A stretch of DNA of 64,000 nucleotides, from contig JAXGME010000002.1 of assembly GCA_040768845.1 (NCBI GenBank), positions 1 to 64,000 of the forward strand, read 5' to 3'. A program made the position numbers and the translations under genes. The notes under the pieces are model-generated. The model was not told the DNA's origin. It saw nothing but the letters and a program-made list of their open reading frames with translations, and did not search any database. Position 1 is the first letter of the stretch; each line of letters opens with the position of its first letter. Of this stretch, positions 25,409 to 33,353 are shown one piece after another. The DNA is from JAEZHK01 sp040768845. GTDB taxonomy: Bacteria; Bacillota; Clostridia; Christensenellales; Aristaeellaceae.

Positions 25409-25482
25409 TGGCAGGGGCAGAAGGACTCGAACCCTCAACAAAGGTTTTGGAGACCCACGTGTTACCATTACACCATGCCCCT
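25409..25482 (-). tRNA. tRNA-Trp (anticodon CCA), CCA encoded
   Basis: The complement starts AGGGGCATGGTGTAATGG, has loop CTCCAAA (anticodon CCA), a GGGTTCGAGTCC T-arm and an encoded 3' CCA (25409-25411). The lowest anticodon-stem pair is a mismatch. Its 5' end overlaps the stop codon of the SpoIVFB-like gene by two bases. Confidence 0.93.
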
Positions 25483-26404
25483 ACGACCAGCAGGTGTTAT
25501 TATACCGGTTCGCGGAGGGTGTGTCAAGCGGAATTTTGCGCGCGGCCAGCGCGCCGAGGGTTTCCGGTTCTCCGCGGCGCACGGCGGCCAGCAGCGCCCG
25601 CTCCTCGACGACGCCGACGAGGCGCATGCCCCCGTCGTATACCGCGATGCGGTGCACGCGGCGGGCGCCGAGGCGGCGCGCCGCCGCTTCACAGGAAACC
25701 GAGGCGCCGGCCGCCAGCCAGCCGAGGGGCATGATGCCCTCCGCGTCGAGCTCGTCCCGGCGGGCGATCAGGCTCATGAGTTCCGCGCCGTCGGCCGAGC
25801 GCCGCTCGGCCGGGCCGCTGAAAAGGAGGTACAGCGCGCCCAGCGCGATGGTCAGGTTGAGGTGGCGGGCGGCGGCAAACTGCCAGGCCGTGAGCAACAG
25901 CATGAGCCCGCCCAGCACCTGGCCCGCCGCAAGGCCGGCCTTCAGCGCCCGCGCGGCGCCCATGCGCCGCCCGAGGGCTGCGGCGAGCACCCGGCCGCCG
26001 TCCAGCGGCAGCGCCGGCATCAGGTTGAAGGCGGCCAGCAGCAGGTTGACGCGAACCCATTCGCCCGCGACGCGGGGTGACGCCGCGCCCCAATAGGCCA
26101 GGGCCGCCGCGGAAGTCATGACCAGGAGGCTTGCGACCGGCCCGGCCAGCGCTACCAGCGCGATCTGCCCCGGCCGGTAGCCCCAGAGGCCGTCGATGCG
26201 CAGCGCGCCGCCAAAGGGCGTCAGCAGCAGTTCCCGCACCCGAACGCCCGCCGCCCGGGCGGCCAGCGCGTGGGCCGCCTCGTGAAGGAGCACCGATGCC
26301 GCCACGGCGGCCAGCGCCGGGGTGAGCGCGCTCATGGCCAGGAGGGGCGGCATCAAAAGGATCGACCAGTGGGCGCGGACCGGAAAGCCGATGAGGCGCG
26401 TCAT
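25481..26404 (-). CDS. spoIVFB: SpoIVFB-type intramembrane site-2 metalloprotease
   Basis: A 307-residue polytopic protease of family M50. The zinc-binding HEAAH lies at residues 41-45 in a membrane helix, and the second metal motif NLMPALPLDGG at 126-136. A C-terminal cytosolic region (about 215-307) resembles a CBS module (RRVHRIAVYDGGMRLVGVV). In Bacillus this enzyme cleaves pro-sigma-K in the mother cell. The ATG overlaps the upstream spoIVFA-like stop as ATGA, so the pair is coupled. Its last codons contain the tRNA-Trp promoter. Symbol given by family and partner; pro-sigma-K itself is not in the window. Confidence 0.88.
   Translation of the reverse strand: MTRLIGFPVRAHWSILLMPPLLAMSALTPALAAVAASVLLHEAAHALAARAAGVRVRELLLTPFGGALRIDGLWGYRPGQIALVALAGPVASLLVMTSAAALAYWGAASPRVAGEWVRVNLLLAAFNLMPALPLDGGRVLAAALGRRMGAARALKAGLAAGQVLGGLMLLLTAWQFAAARHLNLTIALGALYLLFSGPAERRSADGAELMSLIARRDELDAEGIMPLGWLAAGASVSCEAAARRLGARRVHRIAVYDGGMRLVGVVEERALLAAVRRGEPETLGALAARKIPLDTPSANRYNNTCWS
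25499..25527 (-). promoter_or_regulatory. Consensus promoter of tRNA-Trp, inside spoIVFB
   Basis: On the minus strand TTGACA (25522-25527), 17 bases and TATAAT (25499-25504), a perfect sigma-A promoter, lies within the last 16 codons of the protease gene and directs tRNA-Trp. Confidence 0.9.
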
Positions 26405-27150
26405 TGGCCCAGGCGGCTGGTGGGGTCCTGCGGCTGACCGTCCTTGCGCAGCTCAAAGTAGAGGCGCGCGTCATCCGAATCGGCGGTGACGCCGATCTGG
26501 TCGCCGGCGGACACCTGCTGGCCCACGCGGACGATGGACTGTGCCACGTAGGCGTAGACGGTCTGTTCCCCGCTCTCGTGATCGATCAGGAGCGTCCAGG
26601 CGCCGTCGGCGTTCTGCGTGGCGGCCGCCACCTGGCCAGCGAGTGCGGCGCGCACCGGCTGCGCGCCGCCGGTCTGATACAGAAGCCAGGGCTGATTGAC
26701 GTCGTAGGGATGGGAGAGCTGGCCGTTCACCGGTTTTGCCATGTCGCCCGCGCCCATGTTCCAGAACACCAGCGCGGCGTCGGGCACCAGGTCGCGCACG
26801 AAGTGCAGCTTGCCCAGGGACTCGTCCAGGTCGATGCGCATGGAGATCGCGTTGCGCACGCTGGCGACGGTCTGCTCCGTCCAGGGTTGGTTGAGGTTGG
26901 ACAGCGCCAGCAGCGTGAGCAGCAGCGAGCAGGCCACGGCGGCGTTGCGGAGCAGCCGCTCGCCCGGCGTCCTCCGCGCGCCCTCCGCGGGCCGGGGCTT
27001 GGCCGCGCGCGGCGGCTTTGGCACGCGCCGCTTTTTTGCGGCGGGATGCGGCAGCACACGCCAGGGGATGGTCTTTTTCGGCTTGGTCGCGGGGGTCGGC
27101 TCCGGCAGAATGGCCGTGTGGATGGTCACGCGGCTGCGCGTATCCGGCAT
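26401..27150 (-). CDS. spoIVFA: SpoIVFA-like membrane protein with LytM-type domain
   Basis: A 249-residue protein: a basic, proline-rich cytosolic part (1-66), one membrane helix (about 68-86, LLRNAAVACSLLLTLLALSNL region) and an external M23/LytM-like domain (about 140-249, GAWTLLIDHESGEQTVYAYV, GQQVSAGDQIGV). The zinc-binding residues of active M23 peptidases are not evident, as expected for SpoIVFA, which holds SpoIVFB inactive. The ATG at 27150 has GGAGGG eight bases upstream. A sigma-E-like promoter lies just upstream. Confidence 0.87.
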   Translation of the reverse strand: MPDTRSRVTIHTAILPEPTPATKPKKTIPWRVLPHPAAKKRRVPKPPRAAKPRPAEGARRTPGERLLRNAAVACSLLLTLLALSNLNQPWTEQTVASVRNAISMRIDLDESLGKLHFVRDLVPDAALVFWNMGAGDMAKPVNGQLSHPYDVNQPWLLYQTGGAQPVRAALAGQVAAATQNADGAWTLLIDHESGEQTVYAYVAQSIVRVGQQVSAGDQIGVTADSDDARLYFELRKDGQPQDPTSRLGQ

Positions 27151-27172
27151 AATGAATCCCTCCAGTCGGGAC

Positions 27173-27202
27173 AATATATGTCCGCGCCGGAGGGGGATAT
27201 GA
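27173..27202 (-). promoter_or_regulatory. Candidate sigma-E promoter of spoIVFAB
   Basis: On the minus strand TCATATC (27196-27202), 15 bases and CATATATT (27173-27180) resemble the sporulation sigma-E consensus (KMATATT, 13-15 bases, CATACAMT). In Bacillus spoIVFAB is a sigma-E operon. Confidence 0.6.
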
Positions 27203-27221
27203 AGGGCTTGTCGCCCGGGCG

Positions 27222-29306
27222 CTATAGGCGGACGGCGTGGAAGGGGACCCCGAGGGATTCCAGCATCCGCCGCGCGCGGGGCTGGCAGGTGAAGATCAGC
27301 GCCTGTCGGCCGGAAGCGAAGTCCGCCACGGCCTCAAGCATCCGCCCGGCGCGGTCGTCGTCCAACTGGGAAAAGCTGTCGTCCAGAAGAATCGGACACT
27401 CCCGGCCGCCCATCAGAAACTCGATCAGCCCCAGCCGCAGCGCCAGATGGATGGCGTCGGCGGTGCCGCCGGAGAGCTCGGCCGGCGAGGCGGACCGGCC
27501 GTCGGCCAGCACCTGAATTGTGAGGTCCGTGTCCACCGCCAGGTCGGCGTAGCGCCCCAGCGTGACCGCGCCGGACAGGCGGCGAATGGCGCGGCTCAGC
27601 GCGGGAGACAGGCGCTTTCGCATTTCGTCCGCCGCCGCCTCAATGCGCCTTTTCGCTTCCTCGATGGCTTCGGCTTCCCGCGTCAGCGCGTCAATCGCCG
27701 CCCGGACCGGCCGCATTTCGTCCCCGATCTCCGCAGGCGGGCGGACGGCGTTTTCGATGGCGTCCCGACGAGCGGCGCAGGCAGCCGCTTCCTCTTTCTG
27801 CGCGCGGATGCGCGCGGCGCGCGCCCGGACGCGCTGCGCCAGCGCACCGCGCCCGCCGTTGTCAGGGCGCCCGTCCGGCTTCATGGCGCCCGGATCGCCC
27901 GGTGCGGCTCCGCGATCGCGGATCTGCCTGAGCCGCCGCCGAAGCGCCGCCTCGGCCGCGGTTTCGTCCGGAGGGGCATCGAGCCCGCAGGCCGCCATCG
28001 CCCGCAGCACGCGCCGCCGGAGGGCGTCGGCCTGCTGAAGCTTGCCTTCGCGCTGCTCCTCAATGGTGTCGCGCCGCGTGGCAAGATCCCGCGCTTCTTC
28101 CAGCGCGGCGATCAGCCCGGCAAAGCCCCCGGGCGAATCGACGCCCAGCGCCGCAAGGATGGACGCCCGCGCACGCCCCGTTTGCCGGTTTTCCCGCCGG
28201 CGCAGGATGCCCAGCGCCACGAAAAGCGCGGCGGGCGCGGCCAGCGTAAAAGCGGGCGCAAACGCAAACCCCGCCAGCGCCGCCGCCGCGAAGCACGCGC
28301 CCAGCGCCGTCAGCGCGCGGTGGGGCTTTGCGGGAGGCAGCGCCTCGTAGCGCGCCATCAGGCGCCGTGCGCGCCCGGGCGCGTCCGCGCGCGCCCCGCC
28401 CCACGCTTCCGGCAGCGCGGGCGCCCGGTCAATCCGCCGGTCCAGCTCGTCCAGCGCGCGGGCCATCGCTTCCGATTCCAGGTTTATATCCCGCATTCGG
28501 CGAAGATCCTCCAGCGCGTCCTCCAGCGCCGCCTCATCCGCGCCGTCCGCCTGCGCCAGCGCCGCTTCGTCCGCGCGCTGCGCAGCCTCCAGGGCGGCGA
28601 CCTCCGCCAACAGGGCCTGCGCGCGCGCGCCCTCCCGGGCGGCAGCGCTCCGGCGCGCCTCCGCCTCCGCCTTTTCCGACAGGAGCCGGGCGAGCCTTGC
28701 GTGCTGCTCGCCCAGCGGCGAGCCGCCCCGGCGCGGCGTGCCGATGGCATCCCGCCGCGCATCGAGCCACCGGAGCGCGCCGGAAGCGGACGCGCCCCCG
28801 GCGCTCAGCGCATCGATCTGGTCGACGAGCTCCCGGCCCAGCGCCCCGCCCGTCTCGACCGAACGCTGGGGCACGTACAGCGTGCCCTCGAAGGCGGACT
28901 GGCTGATGCCCAGAAAGTACGCGCCGGGCTCATAAATTCGAAGCGCGTCGTGGTAGGGCAGGCGGTCCGTGACGTCCCGACCGGTGTCCGCCTCGAAAAG
29001 GCGCACCTCGTCCATCAGGAAATCCCGCTCCAGGCGGTAGACGGCGCCCTCGTGCGCAAAGGTCATCGCGCCAAAATACCGGCCGGGGTTGGCCCAGGGC
29101 CGGTAGCGGTCAAAGGTCGCCGCCCGCTGCCGCCGCCTGGGGTCCTGCCGCTTATAAAAACCGTAGAGCATGCCGCTGACAAAGGCGGCCAGCGTAGACT
29201 TCCCCGCCTCGTTGGGCGCTTCAATCAGGTTGATGCCGGGAGCAAAGCGGAATTCGCAATTCTGAAAGCGCCCGAAGGACACGGGCGACAGCGTGACGAT
29301 CCTCAC
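27222..29306 (-). CDS. SbcC/YhaN-like SMC-type ATPase
   Basis: A 694-residue ATPase. Walker A is APNEAGKST at about 29-37, the ABC-type signature LSGGTADAIHLALRL is near 610, and Walker B ECPILLDDSF follows. The middle is Ala/Arg/Glu-rich helical coil with a hydrophobic hairpin at about 315-355, as in YhaN-type proteins thought to sit at the membrane. It works with the phosphoesterase encoded just upstream as an SbcCD-like nuclease in DNA repair. The GTG start at 29306 overlaps the partner's stop (GTGA). Confidence 0.88.
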   Translation of the reverse strand: MRIVTLSPVSFGRFQNCEFRFAPGINLIEAPNEAGKSTLAAFVSGMLYGFYKRQDPRRRQRAATFDRYRPWANPGRYFGAMTFAHEGAVYRLERDFLMDEVRLFEADTGRDVTDRLPYHDALRIYEPGAYFLGISQSAFEGTLYVPQRSVETGGALGRELVDQIDALSAGGASASGALRWLDARRDAIGTPRRGGSPLGEQHARLARLLSEKAEAEARRSAAAREGARAQALLAEVAALEAAQRADEAALAQADGADEAALEDALEDLRRMRDINLESEAMARALDELDRRIDRAPALPEAWGGARADAPGRARRLMARYEALPPAKPHRALTALGACFAAAALAGFAFAPAFTLAAPAALFVALGILRRRENRQTGRARASILAALGVDSPGGFAGLIAALEEARDLATRRDTIEEQREGKLQQADALRRRVLRAMAACGLDAPPDETAAEAALRRRLRQIRDRGAAPGDPGAMKPDGRPDNGGRGALAQRVRARAARIRAQKEEAAACAARRDAIENAVRPPAEIGDEMRPVRAAIDALTREAEAIEEAKRRIEAAADEMRKRLSPALSRAIRRLSGAVTLGRYADLAVDTDLTIQVLADGRSASPAELSGGTADAIHLALRLGLIEFLMGGRECPILLDDSFSQLDDDRAGRMLEAVADFASGRQALIFTCQPRARRMLESLGVPFHAVRL

Positions 29307-30373
29307 GATCGTCCCCCTTCCATCAGCGCGGTGATCGCATAGTCCAGCGCCAGACGGTCCCGGTCGCTCAGGTCCTCCTCGGGGCCAAAGCCGGCGACGA
29401 CCCGGCCGATCAGATCGTCCCGGTGCTCGGCGGCCAGCGCGGCAAGATCCCAGGCCGGGCGCGTTTCGTCGGTCAGCGCGACCATGAACCCAGAATCCCG
29501 CAGGCGCCCGGCAATTTGGTCCGGATCCGGCCGCGCCGCCGGGGCGTGGACGCCGGTCAGCGTCACGCTGTACAGGTTTTCCCCGGGCAGCGGCGCGAGG
29601 GCGTCGCGGACCGCCGCCTCCGCCGCCACGCCGCCCATGTCCTCGGTCAGCCGGACGGCAATTTTTTCATAGGTGGGAATGGGCAGCGGAACAAAGCGCG
29701 GTGCCGCCGCACCCAGATCCACCAGCACAAAGCCGCGGGGGCCGGTTTCGTTCCGGTCCAGGCCGATCAGCGAGCCGCAGTAGGCCGCGTTCGGCGCGAG
29801 GAAAAGCGGCTTGTGCACGTGGCCCAGCGCGCAGTAGTCAAACCGGTTCAGAAAATCCATCCGCACCGGCAGGTAGTCGCTCTCCGGGCTGATGGCGTCA
29901 CAGTGCATCAGGAGGATGTTCCGGGGCGCAGAAAGATCCAGCGCCGCATGCGCCAGCGGGTTTTCCCGCACCACCGCCTCGGGAAAGGAAAAGGCGTGCA
30001 GCGCGGTCGTCCCGTCCAGCATCGTCCGGCTGTATCCGCTCGGAAGCAGGGTGAGCGCCGCGGCCTTCAGCCGAAGCGCCGGGCTCGGGGTGTTCATGGG
30101 GTCGTGGTTCCCGGCGACGGCAATGAACTTCGCGCGGACGAGGCCCGAAAGAATGTCATCCAGCCGCATCAGGTCCGCGGGCCGGATTTCCGCGGATTCG
30201 ATCAGATCGCCCGCGCAAAGAATGCAGTCGACCCCGTTTTCGTTGGCGTAGCGCACCAGGTGCTTCAGCGCGTCCTCCAGCGCCTCCCGCCGCGCCGCGG
30301 CCGCCGCCGGGCCGAAGCGGGACGAGGAAAACCGCCGGCCGTAGTGCGCGTCCGCCATGTGAAGAAACCGCAT
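29303..30373 (-). CDS. SbcD/YhaO-like metallophosphoesterase (DNA exonuclease)
   Basis: A 356-residue calcineurin-like phosphoesterase. The metal motifs run in order: MADAHYG (DxH), CAGDLIE (GDxxE), AVAGNHDP (GNHD), MHCDA and LGHVHKP (GHxH). It lacks the longer capping region of classical SbcD and resembles YhaO. It is coupled by a GTGA overlap to the SMC-like ATPase gene. GGAGGGCGG precedes the ATG at 30373. It probably processes DNA ends. Confidence 0.9.
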   Translation of the reverse strand: MRFLHMADAHYGRRFSSSRFGPAAAAARREALEDALKHLVRYANENGVDCILCAGDLIESAEIRPADLMRLDDILSGLVRAKFIAVAGNHDPMNTPSPALRLKAAALTLLPSGYSRTMLDGTTALHAFSFPEAVVRENPLAHAALDLSAPRNILLMHCDAISPESDYLPVRMDFLNRFDYCALGHVHKPLFLAPNAAYCGSLIGLDRNETGPRGFVLVDLGAAAPRFVPLPIPTYEKIAVRLTEDMGGVAAEAAVRDALAPLPGENLYSVTLTGVHAPAARPDPDQIAGRLRDSGFMVALTDETRPAWDLAALAAEHRDDLIGRVVAGFGPEEDLSDRDRLALDYAITALMEGGRS

Positions 30374-30478
30374 CCTCCGCCCTCCGAAAGCCGTTTTTCT
30401 ACATTTTCGACGGCGCGCGCGCGCTTTCCTGCCGCAATGCGCGTAAAGGTTTTTGACGCCTGGTCCGCCTTTTGCGGC

Positions 30479-30508
30479 GAATAAAAAGCATGGGCCCACA
30501 AAATACTA
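30479..30508 (+). promoter_or_regulatory. Candidate sigma-G promoter of spoVT
   Basis: GAATA (30479-30483), 18 bases and AATACTA (30502-30508) resemble the sigma-G consensus (GHATR, N18, CATHHTA). In Bacillus spoVT is transcribed by sigma-G in the forespore. Confidence 0.55.
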
Positions 30509-30564
30509 TCCCTGACTGGCGCTCAAGCGCGGCGCACCGACGGAAGGAAAGGATTGTTTTGGAC

Positions 30565-31119
30565 ATGAGAGCAACGGGCATTGTTCGCAGAATCGACGAA
30601 CTGGGTCGCGTGGTCATTCCCAAGGAAATCAGGCGGACGCTTCGCATCCGCGAAGGCGATCCTCTGGAAATTTTTACCGATCATGACGGCGAAGTCGTGC
30701 TGAAAAAGTATTCCCCCATCGGCGAAATCGCCGCCATCGCCAAGGACTACACCGACTCCCTGCACCGCACGCTGGGCCACATCGCCTGCATCTGCGACCG
30801 GGACATGGTGGTGTCCGCCTCCGGCGCGCCGAAGAAGGAGCTGTGGGAAAAGGCGCTCAGCCCCGAAATCGACCAGGCGGTGCAGGCGCGCCAAACGCTG
30901 CTTCTCAACCTGGCCGACGGCGCAAAGATGCTGCCCGTCACCGTGGGCGACGCGCCCGAGGGCTATACCGCCCAGATCCTGACGCCCATCCTGGTGGACG
31001 GCGAGGTGATCGGCGCGCTGATGCTTTTGTCCCGGGAAAACGGCGTCGTGATGACCGATATCGACATGAAGGTGGCCGAAACCACCGCCACCATCGTCGG
31101 CCGGCAGATGGAACAGTAA
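30565..31119 (+). CDS. spoVT: Stage V sporulation regulator SpoVT (AbrB family)
   Basis: A 184-residue regulator. The N-terminal AbrB swapped-hairpin DNA-binding domain is almost invariant (MRATGIVRRIDELGRVVIPK, then RTLRIREGDPLEIF, EVVLKKYSPIGE). A GAF-like C-terminal domain (about 60-184) ends VAETTATIVGRQMEQ. SpoVT tunes sigma-G genes in the forespore. The ATG at 30565 matches homologue starts. A TTG at 30559 has better spacing from AAAGGA and may be used instead, adding two residues. Confidence 0.95.
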   Translation: MRATGIVRRIDELGRVVIPKEIRRTLRIREGDPLEIFTDHDGEVVLKKYSPIGEIAAIAKDYTDSLHRTLGHIACICDRDMVVSASGAPKKELWEKALSPEIDQAVQARQTLLLNLADGAKMLPVTVGDAPEGYTAQILTPILVDGEVIGALMLLSRENGVVMTDIDMKVAETTATIVGRQMEQ

Positions 31120-31199
31120 CAATTTGGGCGTCCCCGATTGCGCGCTGACGCGCGGGCGTGTATAATGAAGCCTGTCACCACGCGAAAGGGGACGAGATT

Positions 31200-32606
31200 T
31201 TGCATCCGATTACCGTCGTTGGCCTGGGTCTTGACGCCGGAGACCTGACCGACCGCATCCGGGGCCATCTGTCCGGGCCGGCGAAGGTCGTGCTGCGCAC
31301 CGCGCGCTGCGGCGCGGCCGATTGGATGGACGGCGCGGGCCTCGCCTACCGGTCGCTGGACGCGCTGTACGACACGGCCGCCGATTTTGACGCGCTGCTG
31401 GAGGCCATCGTATCGGAAATTGAGGGCCTTGCGCAGGCGGACGAAGTCGTGTACGGCGTGCTGGACCTTCGGGATCTGAGCGTCGAGCGCCTCCTCGGGC
31501 GGCATCCGGAAGGGCTGCGGCTGATCCCCGGGGTGCCGGTGGACGGCGCCCTCTGGGCGTACGCCGCCGGGCCCGCGGCCATGCTCTCCGCCTGTGACCA
31601 CGCCGCCTACCATCCCTCCGCCGACCAGGCCGCGCTCATCCGCGAGATCGATTCCCGCGAGCTGGCCGCGGAGGTCAAGCTGCGGCTCATGGAGCGGTAT
31701 CCCGAGGAATCGGCGATATGGGTATCCTCCGGCGGCGCGGTCCGGCGCCTTCCGCTGACGGATCTCGACAGGCTGCCCGCCTACGATCACCGCACTTCGG
31801 CGCTCGTTCCCGCCGCGCCGGATCTGACCGGGCTGGCGCGCTTTGGCTATGACCAGCTCACCGCCATCGTCCGCCGCCTGCGCGCGCCCGGCGGCTGCCC
31901 GTGGGATCGCAAGCAGACCCACGAATCCCTCGCCACCAACGCGGTGGAGGAGACCTACGAGGTGGTGGACGCCATTGAGCGCGGCGACGCGGCCGCGCTG
32001 TACGACGAGCTGGGCGATTTGCTGCTTCAGGTGGCGCTTCACGCCGAGATCGCCCGGGAGCATGGGGAATTTACCCCCGACGACGTGACCAGCGCCATCT
32101 GCCTGAAGCTGATCGCCCGTCATCCCCACGTGTTCGGGGACGCCAGCGCCAGCACCAGCGAGGATGTTTTGGCGCTGTGGGAACAGGTTAAAAAGAAGGA
32201 GAAAAACCTGACCACCCAGGCGGAGGCCATGCGCGCCGTGACGCGCGGTCTGCCCCAGTTGATGCGCGCCGAAAAGGTGCAGAAGAAGGCCGCGGCCGTC
32301 GGCTTTGACTGGAAGGACGCCGCCGCCGCGCTGCCCAAGGTGGCCGAGGAGACGGACGAGGTGCGCGCGGCGCTCGAAAGCGGCGAGGGCGTGGCCGAGG
32401 AGGTGGGGGATCTTCTGTTTGCCGCCGTCAACGTGGCCCGGCTCGCCGGCGTCCAGCCGGAGCTGGCGCTCAAAGGCGCGGTGGACAAGTTCGTAGGCCG
32501 GTTTGAAGCCGTCGAACGGCTGATTCTCCAGGACGGAAGGCGCATGGAGGACATGACTCTTCCGGAAATGGACGTCTATTGGGACCGAGTCAAGCGGACA
32601 ATGTAA
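31200..32606 (+). CDS. mazG: MazG-family NTP pyrophosphohydrolase with methylase-like N-terminus (YabN type)
   Basis: A 468-residue two-part protein. Residues 1 to about 215 resemble a degenerate tetrapyrrole-methylase domain (ITVVGLGLDAGDL, RLIPGVP). The rest holds two MazG repeats: first CPWDRKQTHESL, EETYEVVDAI and DELGDLLLQVALHAEIA, then EETDEVRAALESGEGVAEEVGDLLFAAVN. The EExxE and ExxD clusters bind Mg. MazG clears non-canonical NTPs. The start is taken as TTG 31200, with AAAGGGGA upstream and the conserved part beginning at once. It lies between spoVT and hup, as yabN does in Bacillus. Confidence 0.9.
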   Translation: MHPITVVGLGLDAGDLTDRIRGHLSGPAKVVLRTARCGAADWMDGAGLAYRSLDALYDTAADFDALLEAIVSEIEGLAQADEVVYGVLDLRDLSVERLLGRHPEGLRLIPGVPVDGALWAYAAGPAAMLSACDHAAYHPSADQAALIREIDSRELAAEVKLRLMERYPEESAIWVSSGGAVRRLPLTDLDRLPAYDHRTSALVPAAPDLTGLARFGYDQLTAIVRRLRAPGGCPWDRKQTHESLATNAVEETYEVVDAIERGDAAALYDELGDLLLQVALHAEIAREHGEFTPDDVTSAICLKLIARHPHVFGDASASTSEDVLALWEQVKKKEKNLTTQAEAMRAVTRGLPQLMRAEKVQKKAAAVGFDWKDAAAALPKVAEETDEVRAALESGEGVAEEVGDLLFAAVNVARLAGVQPELALKGAVDKFVGRFEAVERLILQDGRRMEDMTLPEMDVYWDRVKRTM

Positions 32607-32720
32607 AAAATGTCAGTTTTCCGCCGGCAGGCAGGAAAACCTGCATGTCGGGGCGAATTGATAACGGAACGGTTGATTTTTGCCAGAACGTTGCAATCAT
32701 TTTGTGGAGGTGTTCCTTTC

Positions 32721-32990
32721 ATGAACAAGGCTACCCTGATCGCGCAGATTGCCGAGAAGTCCGGGCTGGAGCGCAAGCAGGCGGAAAAGGCGCTCGATGC
32801 CTTTGTCGAAACCGTGACCGCTGCCCTCAAGGAGGGTGACAAGGTGCAGCTCGTGGGCTTTGGGAGCTTCGAGGTCAAAGAGCGCGCCGCACACTCCGGC
32901 CGCAACCCCGCCACCGGCGAAACCATCGAGATTCCGGCGTCCAAGAGCCCGGTTTTCAAGGCCGGCAAGACCTTCAAGGACGCGCTGTAA
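32721..32990 (+). CDS. hup: DNA-binding protein HU
   Basis: An 89-residue histone-like protein with the full HU pattern: MNKATLIAQIAEKSGLERKQ, VQLVGFGSFEVKERAAHSGR, NPATGETIEIPASKSPVFKA, GKTFKDAL. It packs and bends DNA as a dimer. TGGAGGTG lies upstream of the ATG. A terminator after the stop partly isolates it from rqcP, which fits strong expression of hup alone. Confidence 0.98.
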   Translation: MNKATLIAQIAEKSGLERKQAEKALDAFVETVTAALKEGDKVQLVGFGSFEVKERAAHSGRNPATGETIEIPASKSPVFKAGKTFKDAL

Positions 32991-33011
32991 TCATTCCGCG
33001 GTCGGAAAAAG

Positions 33012-33036
33012 CGGGGCAAATGCCCCGTTCTTTTTC
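33012..33036 (+). terminator. Terminator after hup
   Basis: CGGGGCA, loop AA and TGCCCCG form a short GC stem followed by TTCTTTTTC. The ribosome site of rqcP begins 9 bases later, so partial read-through is likely. Confidence 0.8.
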
Positions 33037-33056
33037 TTGTCGATAGGAGGACATGC

Positions 33057-33353
33057 ATGAGCAGGGACAAGCGCGATCGGGAAAAGGACGCGCAGACGGA
33101 AACCCAGACGATGCGGCTGGACAAGTACCTTAAGGTTTCCCGCATCATCAAGCGCAGGAGCGTCGCCAGCGACGCCTGCGACACCGGGCACGTGATGCTG
33201 GGCGGCAAAGAGGCCAAGCCCGGCGCCAACGTGCGGGTGGGCGACATCATTAGCGTGCGCTTTGGCGACAGGCTGACCCAGTACGAGGTCGTGACGCTGA
33301 ACGAGCACGTGCTCAAGGCGGACGCGGCGGGCATGTACCGCATCATCCCATGA
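33057..33353 (+). CDS. rqcP: S4-domain RNA-binding protein RqcP (YabO/Hsp15 type)
   Basis: A 98-residue protein with a charged N-terminal tail and one S4 domain: TMRLDKYLKVSRIIKRRSVA, GHVMLGGKEAKPGANVRVGD. In Bacillus RqcP (YabO) binds stalled 50S-tRNA complexes and supports poly-Ala tailing with RqcH. AGGAGG ends six bases before the ATG. Its stop overlaps the ispDF start (ATGA). Confidence 0.9.
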   Translation: MSRDKRDREKDAQTETQTMRLDKYLKVSRIIKRRSVASDACDTGHVMLGGKEAKPGANVRVGDIISVRFGDRLTQYEVVTLNEHVLKADAAGMYRIIP

